NCBI GenBank assembly: GCA_016858145.1 | Contig: JAEHOE010000003.1 | Span: 1,674,001 to 1,738,000, forward strand | DNA length: 64,000 nucleotides | DNA from: Edaphochlamys debaryana | Taxonomy: Eukaryota; Chlorophyta; Chlorophyceae; Chlamydomonadales | Direction of reading: 5' to 3' | In this document: positions 32,291 through 45,571 of the stretch, piece after piece | Position numbering within the stretch: position 1 is the first letter of the stretch | How the letters are laid out: the number at the start of each line of letters is the position of its first letter | The notes under the pieces: generated by a model | Told to the model about the DNA's origin: nothing | Database searches by the model: none | The model's input: the letters and a program-made list of their open reading frames with translations, nothing else | Made by a program: the position numbers and the translations under genes

Positions 32291-35200
32291 ATGGCTCCCA
32301 AGAAGAAGGCAAAGGTCGAGGACGATGTCGTCGACCAAGCCACGCTGGAGCAGGAGGCGCAGCAGCGCGAGTGCGAACGGCTGAAAGAGTCTGCGCTGGA
32401 CTGCGGGGTGCGTGGGTGCTGGGTCGAGCTCGCCAGCACCGGTCCATGCCGCTGTCGCAAACCCACATGCCGACACGCGGCGCCGCTCCTGCCGCTGCAG
32501 CTTCTGGGTGACGAGGTTGGCCGCGTGACGGCTCAGCTGCCGCTTTCAAAAGGTGGGTCAACAGACATATATCTCTATCCAAGGGTACGCTATAGAGCAC
32601 ATGGGGGGGAAATGAAATAGTGGGCCGCACACCCTGTGGGGGCTGGCGGGATCGTTACCAGCTCCAGGCTATATCTCACCGTGCTGCCACCGCGCCCCGC
32701 AGCGCTGATCCGCGCCAATGGACGAGACATCATCAAGAAGAGCTCCGTGCGCAAGAACAGGTGCAGGGAACGGCACAGTCAGCGTCGTCTCGTTGAGCTC
32801 CCTGCTGGCCCCTGGTGGCCCCTCTGCAGCCAGTCAGTGCAGATTGCTAGGCACCAGCGAGGCACACCAGCGCCCTTCCACCTTGCCGTTGCCTTGTGCC
32901 CTCCGGCCTACCCCGCCTCCCCGCCTCGCACACTCGTCTGCAATCACTAGCATGTACGGTAAGCACGCACAAGTGGAACTCGACACATGCCCCAACCCCC
33001 CCCCCCCCACACACACACAGGTACCTGGTGGTGGTCAATGCCCTGCTGGCGCCGGCTGCAGCGGGCAGGATGGTGCGTGGGGGGGGGGGCTTTTCGTGGC
33101 TGCCTTGAACAATTCGGGCCTGTTCCAAGTCAGCCGGGTTCTAGACGGGGAGGTTGTTTGGATTGTGGTAACGATTAGCAGGATTCAGAGAGGTGCACGC
33201 CGGCATTACACGGCTCACCGGGCCGCCCCCTTCCCCTTTTGCATCCATCCCATCCAACAGTCTCCTCCGCCGCCTCACCCTCACGTCCACGCCCCGCCTC
33301 AGAACCCCACCCCACCCCGCCTCTCCTCACCCCGCATCTCCCCCTCACCCACCCTCCACTCACTCATCTTCCCCTCTGCCTCCCCCCGTGCCCCATCCTC
33401 TGGTTTGTACCCTCTCCGGCAATCCCACTAACAACGAGACGCTCTCCCGCTCAGCTTCAAACACCCCATCCCCCACCCCTACCCCACCCCCCAAGGGCAC
33501 GCTTGCCCGGCTCGACTCCCGCACCCCCGTCATGTACCTGGACTTCCCCGGGGGCCGGCTCAAGCTGTTTGGGTCGCTGGTGTTCCCTAGGGCACGCTAC
33601 CTGGCGCTCAAGGTGCCGGCCGGGGGGGCGGGCGGGCTGCTGGCGGAGGACGTGTTCGAGAACCTGGTGAGGGCTGGTGGGGAGGGGGGAAAGGGGGGAG
33701 GAGGGAGGGGGAGAACGTGTGTGTTTTGTGACGCGTCGGGCGTGGGCTGGGGGCAGGGGAAGGGCTGCTGGCGGAGGACCGCGTTGGGGACCTGGTGGGT
33801 AGCGTCATGGGGGAAGTGGGGAAGGATAGGTGGGGCGAAGGAGGTGGGGGGCATGTGTGCAGTATGGTGCCTAACCGCAGGGCGTGGGCTTGGGGGTGAA
33901 GCAGGGCTCGCAGCCGTGGGAAGAGGCATCGAGTATGGCTGCTTGGCGGGTGCCCCGTTCCCAGCCGCGCCTCGTCCCTCCCCCCCAACGCCAAATTGAA
34001 TCCCGCCCCCGCCACCGCCACACCCCTTCCCCGCCTCCCCCCAGCTGGTCTTCTCCGAGCCCGAGGCCGCAAACTCACCCCCTCCCGGCTCCTAACGTGC
34101 TCAACCCCCCGATCCCCTCCTCCTTCCGTCCGCTCCCCTCCCCCCAGCTGGTCTTCTCTGAGGCCTGGTGGATCGGCACCGCAGCGGAGAACCCCACGGA
34201 GGCGCGACTGCCCATGCCCCCGCACCTGCAGCACCCGGGGGCGGGGGCGGGGGCGGGGGCTGCGGGGGCCGGCGGCAGCACGCCCGGGCCCGCGCCCGGG
34301 GACACCGCCGCCCCAGCGCCCGCGGCTGATGGTGCGGGCGGTGCTGGGGCAGGCGCTGCTGCTGCTGCTGCGGCGGCGGCGGGGGCCCTCGGTCCCAAGC
34401 TCCCGCACACCGTCTTCGACTACGCCTATGGGGCCTGCATGAAGCCGGGTGCGGACGGAGGAGGCGTTGGGAGGCGTGGCAGGGCAGGGCAAGGCGAGGG
34501 TGGTGGAGGCCGGAGAGGCACCTGCAGGGCAAGGGCCGTGGGATGTGGACGCGGCGCCTGGGGCGCCAAGCCAAGTACCCCAGCCTGTCCTCCTTGTATG
34601 CCCACCACACTGCAGCTCAAGTGCTCTTGCTTGCGTGGCCCCTGCCCCTCGTGCTCCCCTCCACCCCCAGGCGACGCCCGGCGGCCCGCCCGCGGCGATG
34701 GCGTCTCGGCCACTCAGGAGACCGCCGTGGAGGTGGGGGCGCCGTTCGACGGGGCGGGGGGCCCTCTGGCGGGTGGCTCTCCCAGTACGGTGTCAACAGC
34801 ACCCCAGTGTCGTCTGGTTTCAGTTTGTGAATGGCTGCTCGCTTAAGCCGAGGGAAGCGCAGGCGCGGTGACTGGCCGGCCAGTTTGTGTACGGCACCCA
34901 GCACCCCGAGCGCTCGCCAGGCCGTCGCCCCGCCCCAGCCCACCCACCCCAACCGTCCCTGCCGTCTGCGCCTGCTGCGCTCTCCTGGCCCGGCCTCCTT
35001 CCAGGGCCTCCTGCGGTACCACAGACGGCCAATTATCCCTGTTCCCTTCCCTGTCTCTCTTTCCGGCCCCCCCGCTCGCCCGCCCCAGGCCTCCCAGCCG
35101 GACACCCAGGCGCCGCCCTCCTCGCAGCGGCCGCAGCGCGCCGCCACGCGCCGCGTGTACCGGGACTCCCCCGAACACGACGAGGGCGGGGCCGGGGACG

Positions 35201-37327
35201 GGCGGGGCGCCGCGGCGGGGGAGGACTCGGACGACGTGATGATGGTGGACGATGATGACGAGGAGGAGGGCGGCGGCGGGGGCACGCAGCGGGGCAAGGC
35301 GCCAGCCAAGAAGGCGGCGGCGACGGCGGCGGCGGCGGCGACTCCGCGCGGGCGGCGCGCGTCGGCCGCGGCGGCTGCCACGCCCGCTGGCGGCAGCCCG
35401 GCCAAGGGACGCCAGCGGGCAAAGCCAGCTGACGGGGATGCGGAGGAGGAAGACGGGGAGGAGGGGCAGGCGGCGGGTGGCGGCAAGGGCGCGGGAGGGG
35501 AGGGCGTGGCGGCCGCGCCGCTGCCGCGGCGCGCGGCGGCGGTGCGGGCGGCGGCGGCTGCGCGCAAGAGCCTGGCGGAGTCGGATGGGGAGGAGGGGGG
35601 CTCGGGCGGCAGCAGCGAAGCCGAGGAGGAGGAGGAGAGCAGCGAGGACAGCGAGGAGCGGAAGCGCTCGGCCAAGGTGGGGAGGGGGGGCGGTTGGCGG
35701 GGTGTTGGCGTGCGGGGTGCGGAAAGGATGCTGGACGTCAGGGAGGGCGGCGCAGGCAGGGGTCCAAGGGGCAAGGCAAGGAGCAAGGTGCCGTTTACCG
35801 AAAGACTGGTGCGCAGTGCTGCAGAAGGCAGGGCGCAAAGGCCTTTTGCATTGTGGGCAGCACGCCCAGCCCCAGCTGCACGGGTGCTGCTCTCGCTGCG
35901 AAGCTCCTCCCCCCCGCCCCGGCCCCCAGAAGCGGAGGACCTCTGCCGCCAAGGGCCCGGCCGCGGCCTCGCCCAAAGGGTGGGTGGCTGGCTGCCTGCT
36001 GGTTGCAGGGTTTCAGGCCGTTATAATGCGTCGGCGGCCCCTAACGTGGGCGTTCTACGTGCGCTACGCTACTTCCCGCGGGCCTGCTGCTTCCACCAAG
36101 CCTGCTTTGCCCTTGCCGTCTTCCTGCTGCTTTGCTCCCCCCCGCTGACCGCTTCCCGGTCGAAAAAAGATTCCACCGCGCTGACCTGCTGGTTTGCTCC
36201 CCCGCCGTCTTCCGAGTGCAGGGACGCCAAGCCGCGGGGCAAGGCAGCTGCCGCCCCCGTCATCACCATAGACGATGCCGACGAGGGCGAGGGCGAGGAG
36301 GAGGGCGGGGCTGCGGCGAAGAAGGCTGGGCCCGCTGCCGCCAAGCCCCGGGGCGGCGGCGGCCGGCGCAAGTCGGAGCCTGCTATCACGATCGACGATG
36401 ACGAGGAAGAGGAGGACGGGGAGGAAGAGGAAGGAGAGGGAGAGGAGGAGAGCGGCGAGGTGTGTTTGGGAAGGGTTTGTGTGGGAGCTCCAGATGTAAA
36501 CCCAGAGTCACCGGCGTCGTGGATTAGGGCCTGCACGGTTTAACAATCACAAGAAGCTAAGAAGTAGTTGCCGCTCGGGCTTGGTCCATGTCCACTCCTC
36601 CGCCATCGCAGGGCGAGGAGGCCAGCGGGAGCGAGGAGGGCAGCGACGAAGGCGAGGAGGGCGGCGAGGACGAAGACGAGGAGGAGGAGGAAGAGGAGGA
36701 GGAGGCGCCGTCACAGCGGAAGCGCAAGGCCGCGGGCGGCAGTGCGGCCGCCAAAGGCAAAGGCACCGGTGAGGCGGCCCAGGCGTCCGTGTGCGGGCAC
36801 CGGCCAACCACTCCGGGGTGCATGGGATACTCTGCCTCGCCTCTGCACTCTGGCTTCGGCCATGCAGGGCTGACCGCAGTCGAACCTACCCGCGCGTGTG
36901 GGCTGTGCCTGCCCTTCTTCTCCACGCTGATTTTGCCCCTCCTGCCGGGATTCCTCTTCCTCTCCTCATTCGGCCGTTCACGCACCCGTTCGTTGACCCG
37001 TCCATGCCGCCCTGTTCCTCCCGTGCAGGCGCCGGGCGCAAGCGCAAGGGCAGAGGCGGCGACGCAAGCGACGCAGAGGAGGAGGCGGACGACGAGGAAG
37101 CCGAGGAAGAGGAGGAGGATGAGCCGGCCCCGTCCCAGCGGAAGACTCCTGCGCGGGCCGGCAAAGCCGCTGCGGCTGCGGCTGGGGCCAAGCGGGGGGC
37201 TAAGAAGGCGGCGCCGGCCAAGAAGCGGCGAAAGGGTGGCAGCGACGACGACGACGACAAGGAGGAGGAGGAGGGGGAGCCCAGCAGTGAGCCTGAGGAC
37301 GATGACGATGAGGACTGGGAGGCGTGA
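32291..37327 (+). CDS. RHL1: RHL1-like topoisomerase VI accessory protein
   Basis: Exons: 32291-32407, 32501-32552, 32703-32760, 33021-33072, 33496-33666, 34148-34448, 34671-34732, 35089-35676, 35930-35979, 36222-36459, 36612-36768, 37029-37327; 714 residues, phases consistent. It opens with a nuclear-localisation-like MAPKKKAKVEDD. The conserved plant ROOT HAIRLESS 1 core follows: YLVVVNALLAPAAAGRMGTL, TPVMYLDFPGGRLKLFGSLV, RARYLALKVP, EDVFENLLVFSEAWWIGT and AENPTEARL. In plants RHL1 is a DNA-binding subunit of the topoisomerase VI complex needed for endoreduplication. The remaining ~400 residues are long acidic (Glu/Asp) and basic (Lys/Ala/Arg) low-complexity blocks with repeated PAITIDDDEEEE-like and PSQRKR motifs, much longer than I expect for a plant RHL1. 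A second acceptor plus exon start (LVFSEP) lies unused in the preceding intron near 34045. Confidence 0.85.
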
Positions 37328-38590
37328 GGGAGGGCGGGGAGGGTTTGAGGTTTGAGGGTTCCGACGAAGCGAAAGGCGGGGACTGGCCGCAGGGGCGCGG
37401 GGTGGACGCCGTGGCAGCGACTGTTGGCTTACCTCACGGCTGTAAGTGCACCTGAGCTGTGCGTGCCTGGGTTACGGCGGACTGATGGGACGGTCGGGGG
37501 CGCTGGGCGTGCCTGCGGATGGTGCGTTGCACGGCAGGGGGCGGGGGTGCAAGGCCGGGGTTTCCCTCGTAACCGTCGGGGGTAACCCGGTACCCCCCGC
37601 GGTACCCCGGCCAAGTGACTCACGAGGTGTATGGGCGCGTGCGTGCCTTGGTTGTCGGGAAGGGGCAGGGGCACTTGACCTGAGAGAAAGCGGATGTTGG
37701 GCCAGATGTGAAGGAGGCGAGATGGCCGGGTAATGGCGTGCCAAATGACACGCCGACCGACGGAGCCCGACAAGTTCACGCCCTTCGACAAGACCCGGCC
37801 AGACCTGCGTTCTCATGGTCATCGCCGTTTGCTGTTGACCTCGCCCTGCCGCGAAGCACGAGGAGCACGCCGGTGAGTTCGGTGCCGTTGTGCCACGCGA
37901 CAGCTGCAGCGGAATCGAGTCATCCGGCGCCTTGGATGTGCGGGTGCGCGTGGCCCTGTTTCTGACCTGCGCTTGCACTGCCGTCTTTATTCTTCACGGC
38001 TGCATGTTCGTGCCGCTCACAGCACCTGGTCGTCTGTCGAGGACCTCTACCGGGCCGCAAAGCGCTCTCGCGCATGCTCTAGCTGCGTCTCCTCTCAGAG
38101 CCAAGGCTTCAAACGGCAGGAGTGGCAGTGGGCAGCGATCGGATGGAGTGCAGCGGTCGCGGCACTTCCGACACGAGGAGCTGTTGAGGCCGTCCACCGC
38201 AGCTGGAGCTCAAGAGGTGAATGTGTTGGAAGCTGGCTTCTCTTCTAGGGCCCTCATGCATGGGGCTTTGCCCCTCTGGCGACTATAGCTTGCCTCAGTC
38301 TGCATGTCGTCGCAACACCCGGCATGCGCATAGCGACTCCCTTCCCGAGCGTACATAGGCCCAGCCAACCACCGTTGCGAAGACATTTTGCCCTTACGTC
38401 CACCACTTCAAGCCTCTCTGACCCCGTCGCCGTGTCCATCTCTGCGCAGCTCGTGGCCCCACTCCCCGCCAGTCGCGCCACCCTTGCCTCCTCCGCCTCC
38501 CCCGCCTCCGACTCCCCCTGCCCTCGCTCCCCCTCCCCAACTCCCTCCTCCTCTCCCCCTCCTCCTCCTCCTTCGCCGCTCCGCCAAGCC
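37328..38590. other. Intergenic region
   Basis: This holds the 3' UTR of the RHL1-like gene (a TGTAA word is near 37440) and the promoter of the glycerol-3-phosphate dehydrogenase gene. A pyrimidine-rich tract at 38455-38580 lies just before its ATG. I see no coding sequence. Confidence 0.45.
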
Positions 38591-41500
38591 ATGGCACTCC
38601 TAGCAGCTGCCAAGTACCTCCCTGTGGCCGCTGCCGCGGGAGCCGTTGCGGCGGTGTCTGGCGCAGGCTACCTAATCTCCCAACAACAGCAGGCCATATG
38701 GGGAGGCAGCGGAAAGGCAATGCCAGGTAGGCCGTGACGGCGTGGGCTGTTCACCTACTAAACAGCTGAGCTGAGCTGAGTTAAGCGAGCTGAGGGCCCA
38801 GAAGGCCCAGCGCTCAAAGCGGCAGCAGCTCCGCCTCCCATGCCCCTCTCTCAACCCGCCTCCACCCCCTAACGAAACCCCAACCAACCCGCAACCAACC
38901 CCCAACTCCCTCCCCAACCACCGCCACGTCAGACGATGACGTGGACCTGCTGGAGCGCCCCCCGCCCCGGCCCCGGCAGCTGGAGGCCCTGCGGGGGTCC
39001 ACCCGGGACCGGCCCTTCGACCTGCTGGTCATCGGGGGGGGGGCCACGGGATCGGGGTGCGCCCTGGACGCGGCCACACGGTGAGGGGGAGGGAGGGGGA
39101 GGGGGGCAAGAGGGGGAGGGAGGGAGCGGGGGGCCAAGACGGGGAGGGAGGAAAGGGGGTGTGAAGGTGCATGAGGCGGAGGTGAGGGGGGGAGGGATGG
39201 GGGCGGCGGGCGGCGGTTTACACATGTGGGTGCCTGGGTGCTCCGGGGCAAGGGCCGCTGTGCGGCCACCGCCTTGTGGCAGCCCGTTCAGAGCGGCGCG
39301 GACCGAGGCCGTGAGTGAAGTCCACCGTGTACCCACCGCCCAATCCCCGCCCTTGATGATCGGAATCCCGTCTGAAAGCTCGCCTCCCGCCCCAACCACT
39401 CCCCTTCCTTTTCCCCCAGGGGCCTCCGCGCCGCCCTGGTGGAGCGGGAGGACTTTGCCGTGGGCACCTCCTCCAAGAGCACCAAGCTGGTGCACGGGGG
39501 GGTGCGGTACCTGGAGAAGGCGGTGTGGCAGGTGGGGGCCGTGGAGGAGGCTGGGAGGGGGGGGGGAGAAGGGCGCGGGCGCTTCAGGGCGAGGGCTGGG
39601 ACTGGAGAATGCCTGCGTGGTTCCAGCGGAGTTGGGACAAGGTGTGGGGCATGGTTGTCGCCGGCACGCCAAGGCAATGAGGGGAAGGAGCTGTGCGGGC
39701 GGGCGGAAGTGAGCGGCTCCGGGCGGGATCTGGTGGCATCATGTGAAGGCTGTGGAGGGGGGTGATTGCCTCCGGGCTGGGGCTAGGAGTTGGCTCGCCA
39801 GCTGGGGCGGTGTGTGGGGGCGTGGTCCGGGACGTGGGCGTCACCGGGACGCGAAGGCACGGCGGGGAAGGAGCCGGGCGGGCGAACCACGATAGGCGAC
39901 TTCCGGCGCGAGTTGGCTCCTGTTTCCAACCGTCAACAACCAACACCAACCGACTCAACCACCCAACCGCCCAACCGCCAGGCCGACATCCGCCAGCTCC
40001 GCCTGGTGTACGAGGCGCTGCACGAGCGGGCCACCATGCTGGCGCTGGCCCCGCACCTGGCGCACCCCCTGCCCATACTCACGGTGGGTGGGTGGAGGGG
40101 AGGGGGGGAGGAGGGAAAGAGGGAGAAACGGAGGGGGGGGAGGGGAGGGGGGGGAAGGCGGAAAGACGCAGGGAGGGGCACGGGGCAGGAGTCAGTGAGG
40201 AGGGGCGCGCGCGGTTGGCAGGTAGGGCGTGGCGAGACACGGGCATTGGGCTTTGCGATCTGCAGCCACGGCTAGGCAGTGGCGAGGGCCGGAGGAAGGG
40301 CTGACTACGAAGGGTCCAGCCTTTGCGACCACGAGCCCCCTAGCACTTGCTTGCCCCCCTTGCTGACCCCGCTCCCCTCGCCCCCCCGGCCCCGCAGCCC
40401 TGCTACAAATGGTGGGAGGTGCCGTACTACTGGGCGGGCCTCAAGGTGGGGGGCGGGGGGGAGAGGGGGGGCCGGAGAAGCGGTCGTAGGGTGCCCGCAT
40501 CCGCAAGGCCGAGCGCCCCTCGACATGCACGCCGCTCCCATGACACTCCCGTCACGTGCCTCCCTAACGCACCAGTCGTGCTCCTGCTGATCCCACCGCT
40601 CCCCGTCGCCCCATCTGCCTTCCTCCTATGCGGGCCCCCTCCCCCCTCCGCTCTCTGCCGCTCTATCTCTTCCTCCGCTCTCCAATGCTCCGAAGATCAT
40701 CCCCTCTGCTCTCCCCTCCCCCCCCCCAAGGCCTACGACCTGGTTGCCGGCCGCACCTCCCTCATCGCCTCCCGCTTCGTGTCGGCGCGCGAGGCGATGG
40801 GGCTCATCCCCACGCTGGCCACCAAGGCGGAGGGGGGGCAGGGCTTCAAGGGCGCGGTGAGGGGGAGGGGGGGTAGGGAAGAGGGAGGGGGGAACACGGT
40901 GAAGGGGCGAACCAGGCGCCAGCGTAGGGGCGAGGGCGGTTCAAAGCTGGGCAGGGAAGAGGTAAAGAAGGTGAAGAAGGGGAGGGATTGGCTTTCAGTC
41001 TCGGGTGGGAAGAGGGCGCGAGGATGCTAGGCCGATGGCCGGTTTCAGGATCGGACGAGCTGGCCGGCGGCGGGCTCTGCCCCTGGCAATGCGTACATGC
41101 TGACCGCCGTCCTCTCGCGCCGCTAACCGCCAACCGCCAGATCATGTACTACGACGGGCAGTTCGATGACGCGCGGTACAACGTGTCGCTGGCCTGTACG
41201 GCGGCGGCGGCCGGCGGCGTGGTGACCAACTACGTGGACTGCAAGCAACTCATCAAGGTGGGGGGAGGGGGTTGCGCTGGGGGAGGGGGGTCCGAGACTA
41301 CCGTAGTACCCCTTAAGGTGTGCGTACGGCTGTGTGTGCCTCCCCCCCAGAACCCCGACGGCAAGGTGGTGGGGGCGGTAGTCCAGGACCGCCTGTCCGG
41401 GGACCCCCCCTTCGAGGTGTACGCCCGAGTGGTAATGAACACCACGGGCTGCTTCGTGGACCAGGTGGGGGGGGGGCAGAGAGGAGGGGAGAGGAGGGGG

Positions 41501-44443
41501 CGGCGGGGAACCAGGTGGCGGGAGGCGGGGCAGGGGGTAACCGCTGGAGGGCTGGAGGGCAAAGGGAGAGAGGGGGAAGGGGGGTGAGAGAGGGGGAAGG
41601 GATTTTTGTCGGGGGGAGGGCGCGAGAGCCTGCGTGTTTTGGACAACCCGCTGGGTCGGCGCCACCCCTCTGCCCCCTGGGCCCTCCGCCATCCTCCCCC
41701 CATCCCCGCCCCAACCCCCAGGTCCGCGCTCTGTCCCGCCCCGGCGTTGAGCCCATCATCTCCCCCTCCTCGGGGGCGCACGTGACGCTGCCGGCGCACT
41801 TCTGCGGCCCCACGGACGGAGTCATCATCCCCAAGACCAAGGTGCGCCGGGGAACAAGGGGGGCGGGAGGGCGGGGGCCTGCTGGCAGGGGCAGTGATCT
41901 TACAGACTGCACAGTGCAAGCAGCCCTGCATGCCATAGGAATTGTATGGAGAGGAGGGGATAGGGTTGCATGGTTGGGCCACCAAACCCTCAACCCCCAC
42001 CCCCCACCCCCAGGACGGCCGCGTGGTGTTCCTGCTCCCCTTCCTGGGGGCCGCCATCGCCGGCACCACCGACACGGCCTGCGCGCTCACGCCCCGCCCC
42101 ACCGCCACCCCGGACGAGGTGTCCTTCATCATCGACACGCTCAACGACCACCTGGGCATCAAGGTGGGTTAGAGTCGGTTGACGGTTGGCTGGCAGCGGT
42201 TGGCGGTTGGTTATTGTTCGTGGGGTGGTTGAGTGTGCATTGAGCAAGGCAGCAAGGGCTGCGGGGCGGTTGTGGTGGCGGCACACACACACCTACCTGC
42301 CTACCCTGCACCTCAACCCGCCGCCTGCCCACCCACCCCCCCAGGTGCGCCCCTCCGACGTGCTGTCTGTGTGGTCCGGCATCCGCCCCCTGGCGGCCGA
42401 CCCCCGGGCCAAGAACACGGAGAACACAGTGCGGGACCACGGTGAGCGGGGGGGGGCTAGGGGTCGGGGGAGGGGGAAGGGATGGTTGAACGGTGGAAGC
42501 TAGTCCTGTGGGGTTCTGGGAAGGGAAGGATAGTAAATGGGGAGCGCAGGTAAGGGAGAGGCGGGGCATTTTTTCGAAGCATTCGGAGCCCTGGGGGGTA
42601 GGGGTGAAAGGGAAGGCAACCCGGGTGCCGACTGGGCCCTACCCCTCACGTGGCCCCCTGTCCGGTCCTCCCCCCCTCCCCCCCTCTTAGTCATTATGGA
42701 GGAGCCTGACGGCATGATCACCGTCAGCGGTGGCAAGTGGACCACATACCGGTCCATGGCGGAGGTGGGGAGGGAGGGGGTAGAGGGAGAGGGGCATAGG
42801 AATAGGGAGGATGGGAGAGACGAGGAAAGGAAGAGGGAGGAGGAACGCGTTGGCGTAAAGAGAAGTGGTGACGGGCAGAGAAGAGGGCAACCCCGACCCG
42901 CTCACCCACCAAACACGCCTACGAACCCCGTTCTTCACTCCCTTCCCTGTTCTCCTTCCCACCACCACCACCACCACCCCACCACCACCCCTCCCCCGCA
43001 GGAGGCTGTCGACCTGGCGGTGGCCACGGGGCGCATGCCCACCAACGTCAAGCCCTGCCGCACCGCCCGCACGCCCCTGCTGGGGGGAGGCGAGGGGTAC
43101 AGCGGCACTCTGGCTGCCCAGGTGGGGCGGAGGGGTGGGGGGGCTGCAGAGAGGGTTTGGAGGGGAGACACGATTCATGCACCCCGCCCCAGTGCACCCC
43201 CGGCGCCCTAGTCCCCGGCCCTTCCTGTAGAGCGCCCTCCCTCCCCTCCCTCCCCTCTTACGACCCCCCTCCCATCCCATCCCATCCTCCGCCCCGCAGC
43301 TCGCACAGGACTTCTCGGCCCCCGCCGCCACCGACCCCGCCTCCGGCTGCCCCGGCGCCCCCCGCTTCGTCACCCTCGACACAGCCTCCGCGGCGCACCT
43401 GGCGCAGGCGTACGGCGCGCGGGCGGGCCGGGTGCTGCAGGTGCGGTACGGCACCATGAGTCGTAACACAGTAGTCGTACGGTCAGGGGCGAAAGGGCGA
43501 TGCAGCAAAGCGGGATGCATGCACATAACCCTCAAAACTCCCTTTCCCCCCCCTCCTCCCCTCAGATGGCGGAGGACCGCAAGCTGGGCGGGCGGCTGGT
43601 GGCGGGACACCCCATACTGGAGGCCGAGGTGGGGGCGAGGGGGGGACGGGGGAGGGGAACTGGGATGGCGGTTGGGGGCAGCCCGACGGAGCCAATGGTC
43701 AGCCACGTCGCCACGTCTCGCGCCGCGCCTCTCCGCCAGCCACCTCACGAAACATAACGCTCTGTAGACCCCCTCTTCTCCCTAAACCCATCCCTACCAC
43801 CCCACAACACCCGCCACCCACCCCCTCGCACCTCCTCCAGGTCCTCTACTGCATGCGCCACGAGTACTGCGAGACGCCCCAGGACTTCCTGGCCCGCCGC
43901 ACCCGCCTGGCCTTCCTGGACTCGAGGGCGGCGCTGAGGGCGCTGCCGCGGGTGGGTTAGCTCGTGGGGGGGATGGAGGGGTGGGGATGGGAGGGGGAGG
44001 ATGGAGGGGGGGATGGAATAGGGTGAGCTGAGGGCTGGAACGGAAGAGAGAGCAACATTCCTGACTGCCCCACAGGCGGAAACGCGTTCCCTCATCCCAG
44101 CTTATCCTCACCCCCCTTCCCCTCAGGTGGTGGAGCTCATGGGGGCGGAGGCCGGATGGGACGCGCAGCGGCGCAGCGCCATGGCCGCACAGGCGAGTGC
44201 CGTACAGCGTACAGCACTGCATACAGACTGGAATGCTATTATGTTCCATCCTGCAGGTCGCCGGCTCCTCGCCACTGCTCCTCACTGCCCAAGCTCTCGA
44301 CACCTTCCCATCACGGCCCACTCCCACTGATACGCATGCCCCCCCTCCCCTATCGCACATGCACACAGGCTCGGGAGTATCTGTCTTCCTACCTCCCGCC
44401 CGCGGCGGCACAGCCTCAGCGCGTGGCAGCGGCTGCCAGCTAG
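38591..44443 (+). CDS. SDP6: Mitochondrial FAD glycerol-3-phosphate dehydrogenase
   Basis: Eighteen exons in phase: 38591-38726, 38933-39080, 39420-39531, 39982-40083, 40398-40445, 40731-40856, 41141-41257, 41351-41464, 41722-41841, 42014-42163, 42345-42441, 42691-42764, 43002-43121, 43300-43440, 43566-43628, 43841-43951, 44127-44192, 44369-44443; 639 residues, close to the plant enzyme. It oxidises glycerol-3-phosphate to dihydroxyacetone phosphate and passes electrons to quinone at the inner mitochondrial membrane. Evidence: an Ala-rich leader with a possible membrane segment, the FAD-binding [20 protein letters not shown], the family signature [79 protein letters not shown] and [14 protein letters not shown]. 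The C-terminal helical domain is present and there are no EF hands. The last intron has a GC donor (CAG then GCGAGT at 44193). Confidence 0.95.
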
Positions 44444-45571
44444 TTCGATGCGGTCGGAGGCGGGGGGGGGCGAGGAGGCGCTGCAGAGCAGGCGCCAGGC
44501 GGGTTGAGGGTCGAGGCGGCCGCTGAGTGCCCCGCACAGGGCTGCTGAGTGCCGAGCGAGCGCAGATCCCAAGGAAGTCCGGGTGGACCGCGGGAGGCAA
44601 CGCTGCTGATGGACCTTTTGCAGCGGGAATCCACCCAAGGGGTGGCGCCGGCTGCGTCTGGCACGGGCTGCCGCCCGGAGGCATGCACGCGCTAGGGGCT
44701 GCAGGGGCTGAGGCTGGTCACGGCGTCTGGCAGGTGGAGGCGGCGGGCTGAGGGCTGTCCTGGGCGAGGGCAGACAGGGGCTGCAAACGGGTTAGGACCC
44801 GGCGTTGGGTGAGGCGTGGGGCTGGCGAGCAGAACAGCGATTGCAGACGTTGGCGGGCCGGGAGTCTGCGTTGGAGGGCGTTGGGGCTGTTGCCGGGGGT
44901 TGGGCCTTGAGCACATAGAGAAGGCCGGGAGGCGAGGCCGCAACGGCGGGGGACCCTGATGCTGCAAACAGTGAAGGTCAGACTTCACTCGCGCCAACGA
45001 CTCGGCACGCAGTATTTGAATGTAATGCCCAGCCCGGCACCCAACACCCCCTGGCCCATTGCCCAAGCATACCTATACCGTGGTGTTCAAAGCAACTTCG
45101 TTCCTGAACACAGACACGGCACTACACGGCCACTACTGAAGATCTCGAGGACTCCCTCCCTACGGTCCCCCCAGCAAGTACTAGGTAGCAACTTGACTGT
45201 GGGTCCTGCAGCGACATCCTGCAGCGACGTACTGGCACCCATGGTTCATCAGCCCATCCTGCACTCGGTCAATCCTCAGTGCTCCTGCTCGTGCGCCTGT
45301 GGCCCCATTCGTATCACCAGTCCCAGCTCGCTCGTTCTCCCGATTGCCAGTTCCCTCATACATGCCATGCATATGATACCCCCCTCAGGCCTCAGCCCTT
45401 GATTCAGCACACGATACCTAGCCCCTCGACCGGGCCTCCACAGTCGCCAGCAGCGCCATTCCTCTCAATACACCCGCCAGCTCCCTCACTCGCTCAATTG
45501 CCTCATGACGCCCCTCTCATCTGACAATGCTCGAGCTAGCATGCTACACATTCCCCCAAGAGATTGGAGCC
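44444..45571. other. Convergent intergenic region
   Basis: This lies between the stops of the glycerol-3-phosphate dehydrogenase gene (plus) and the second GT31 gene (minus). A TGTAA word is near 45019. Nothing coding is supported. Confidence 0.45.

Noticed and set aside
34617..35976. Two minus-strand frames of ~380 codons, Ser/Pro/Ala-rich
   Set aside because: Antisense shadows of the low-complexity RHL1 tail exons; no family motifs or splice logic.
41230..43748. Minus-strand frames of 226-353 codons opposite the dehydrogenase
   Set aside because: High-GC shadows; the plus strand carries a complete, in-phase enzyme.
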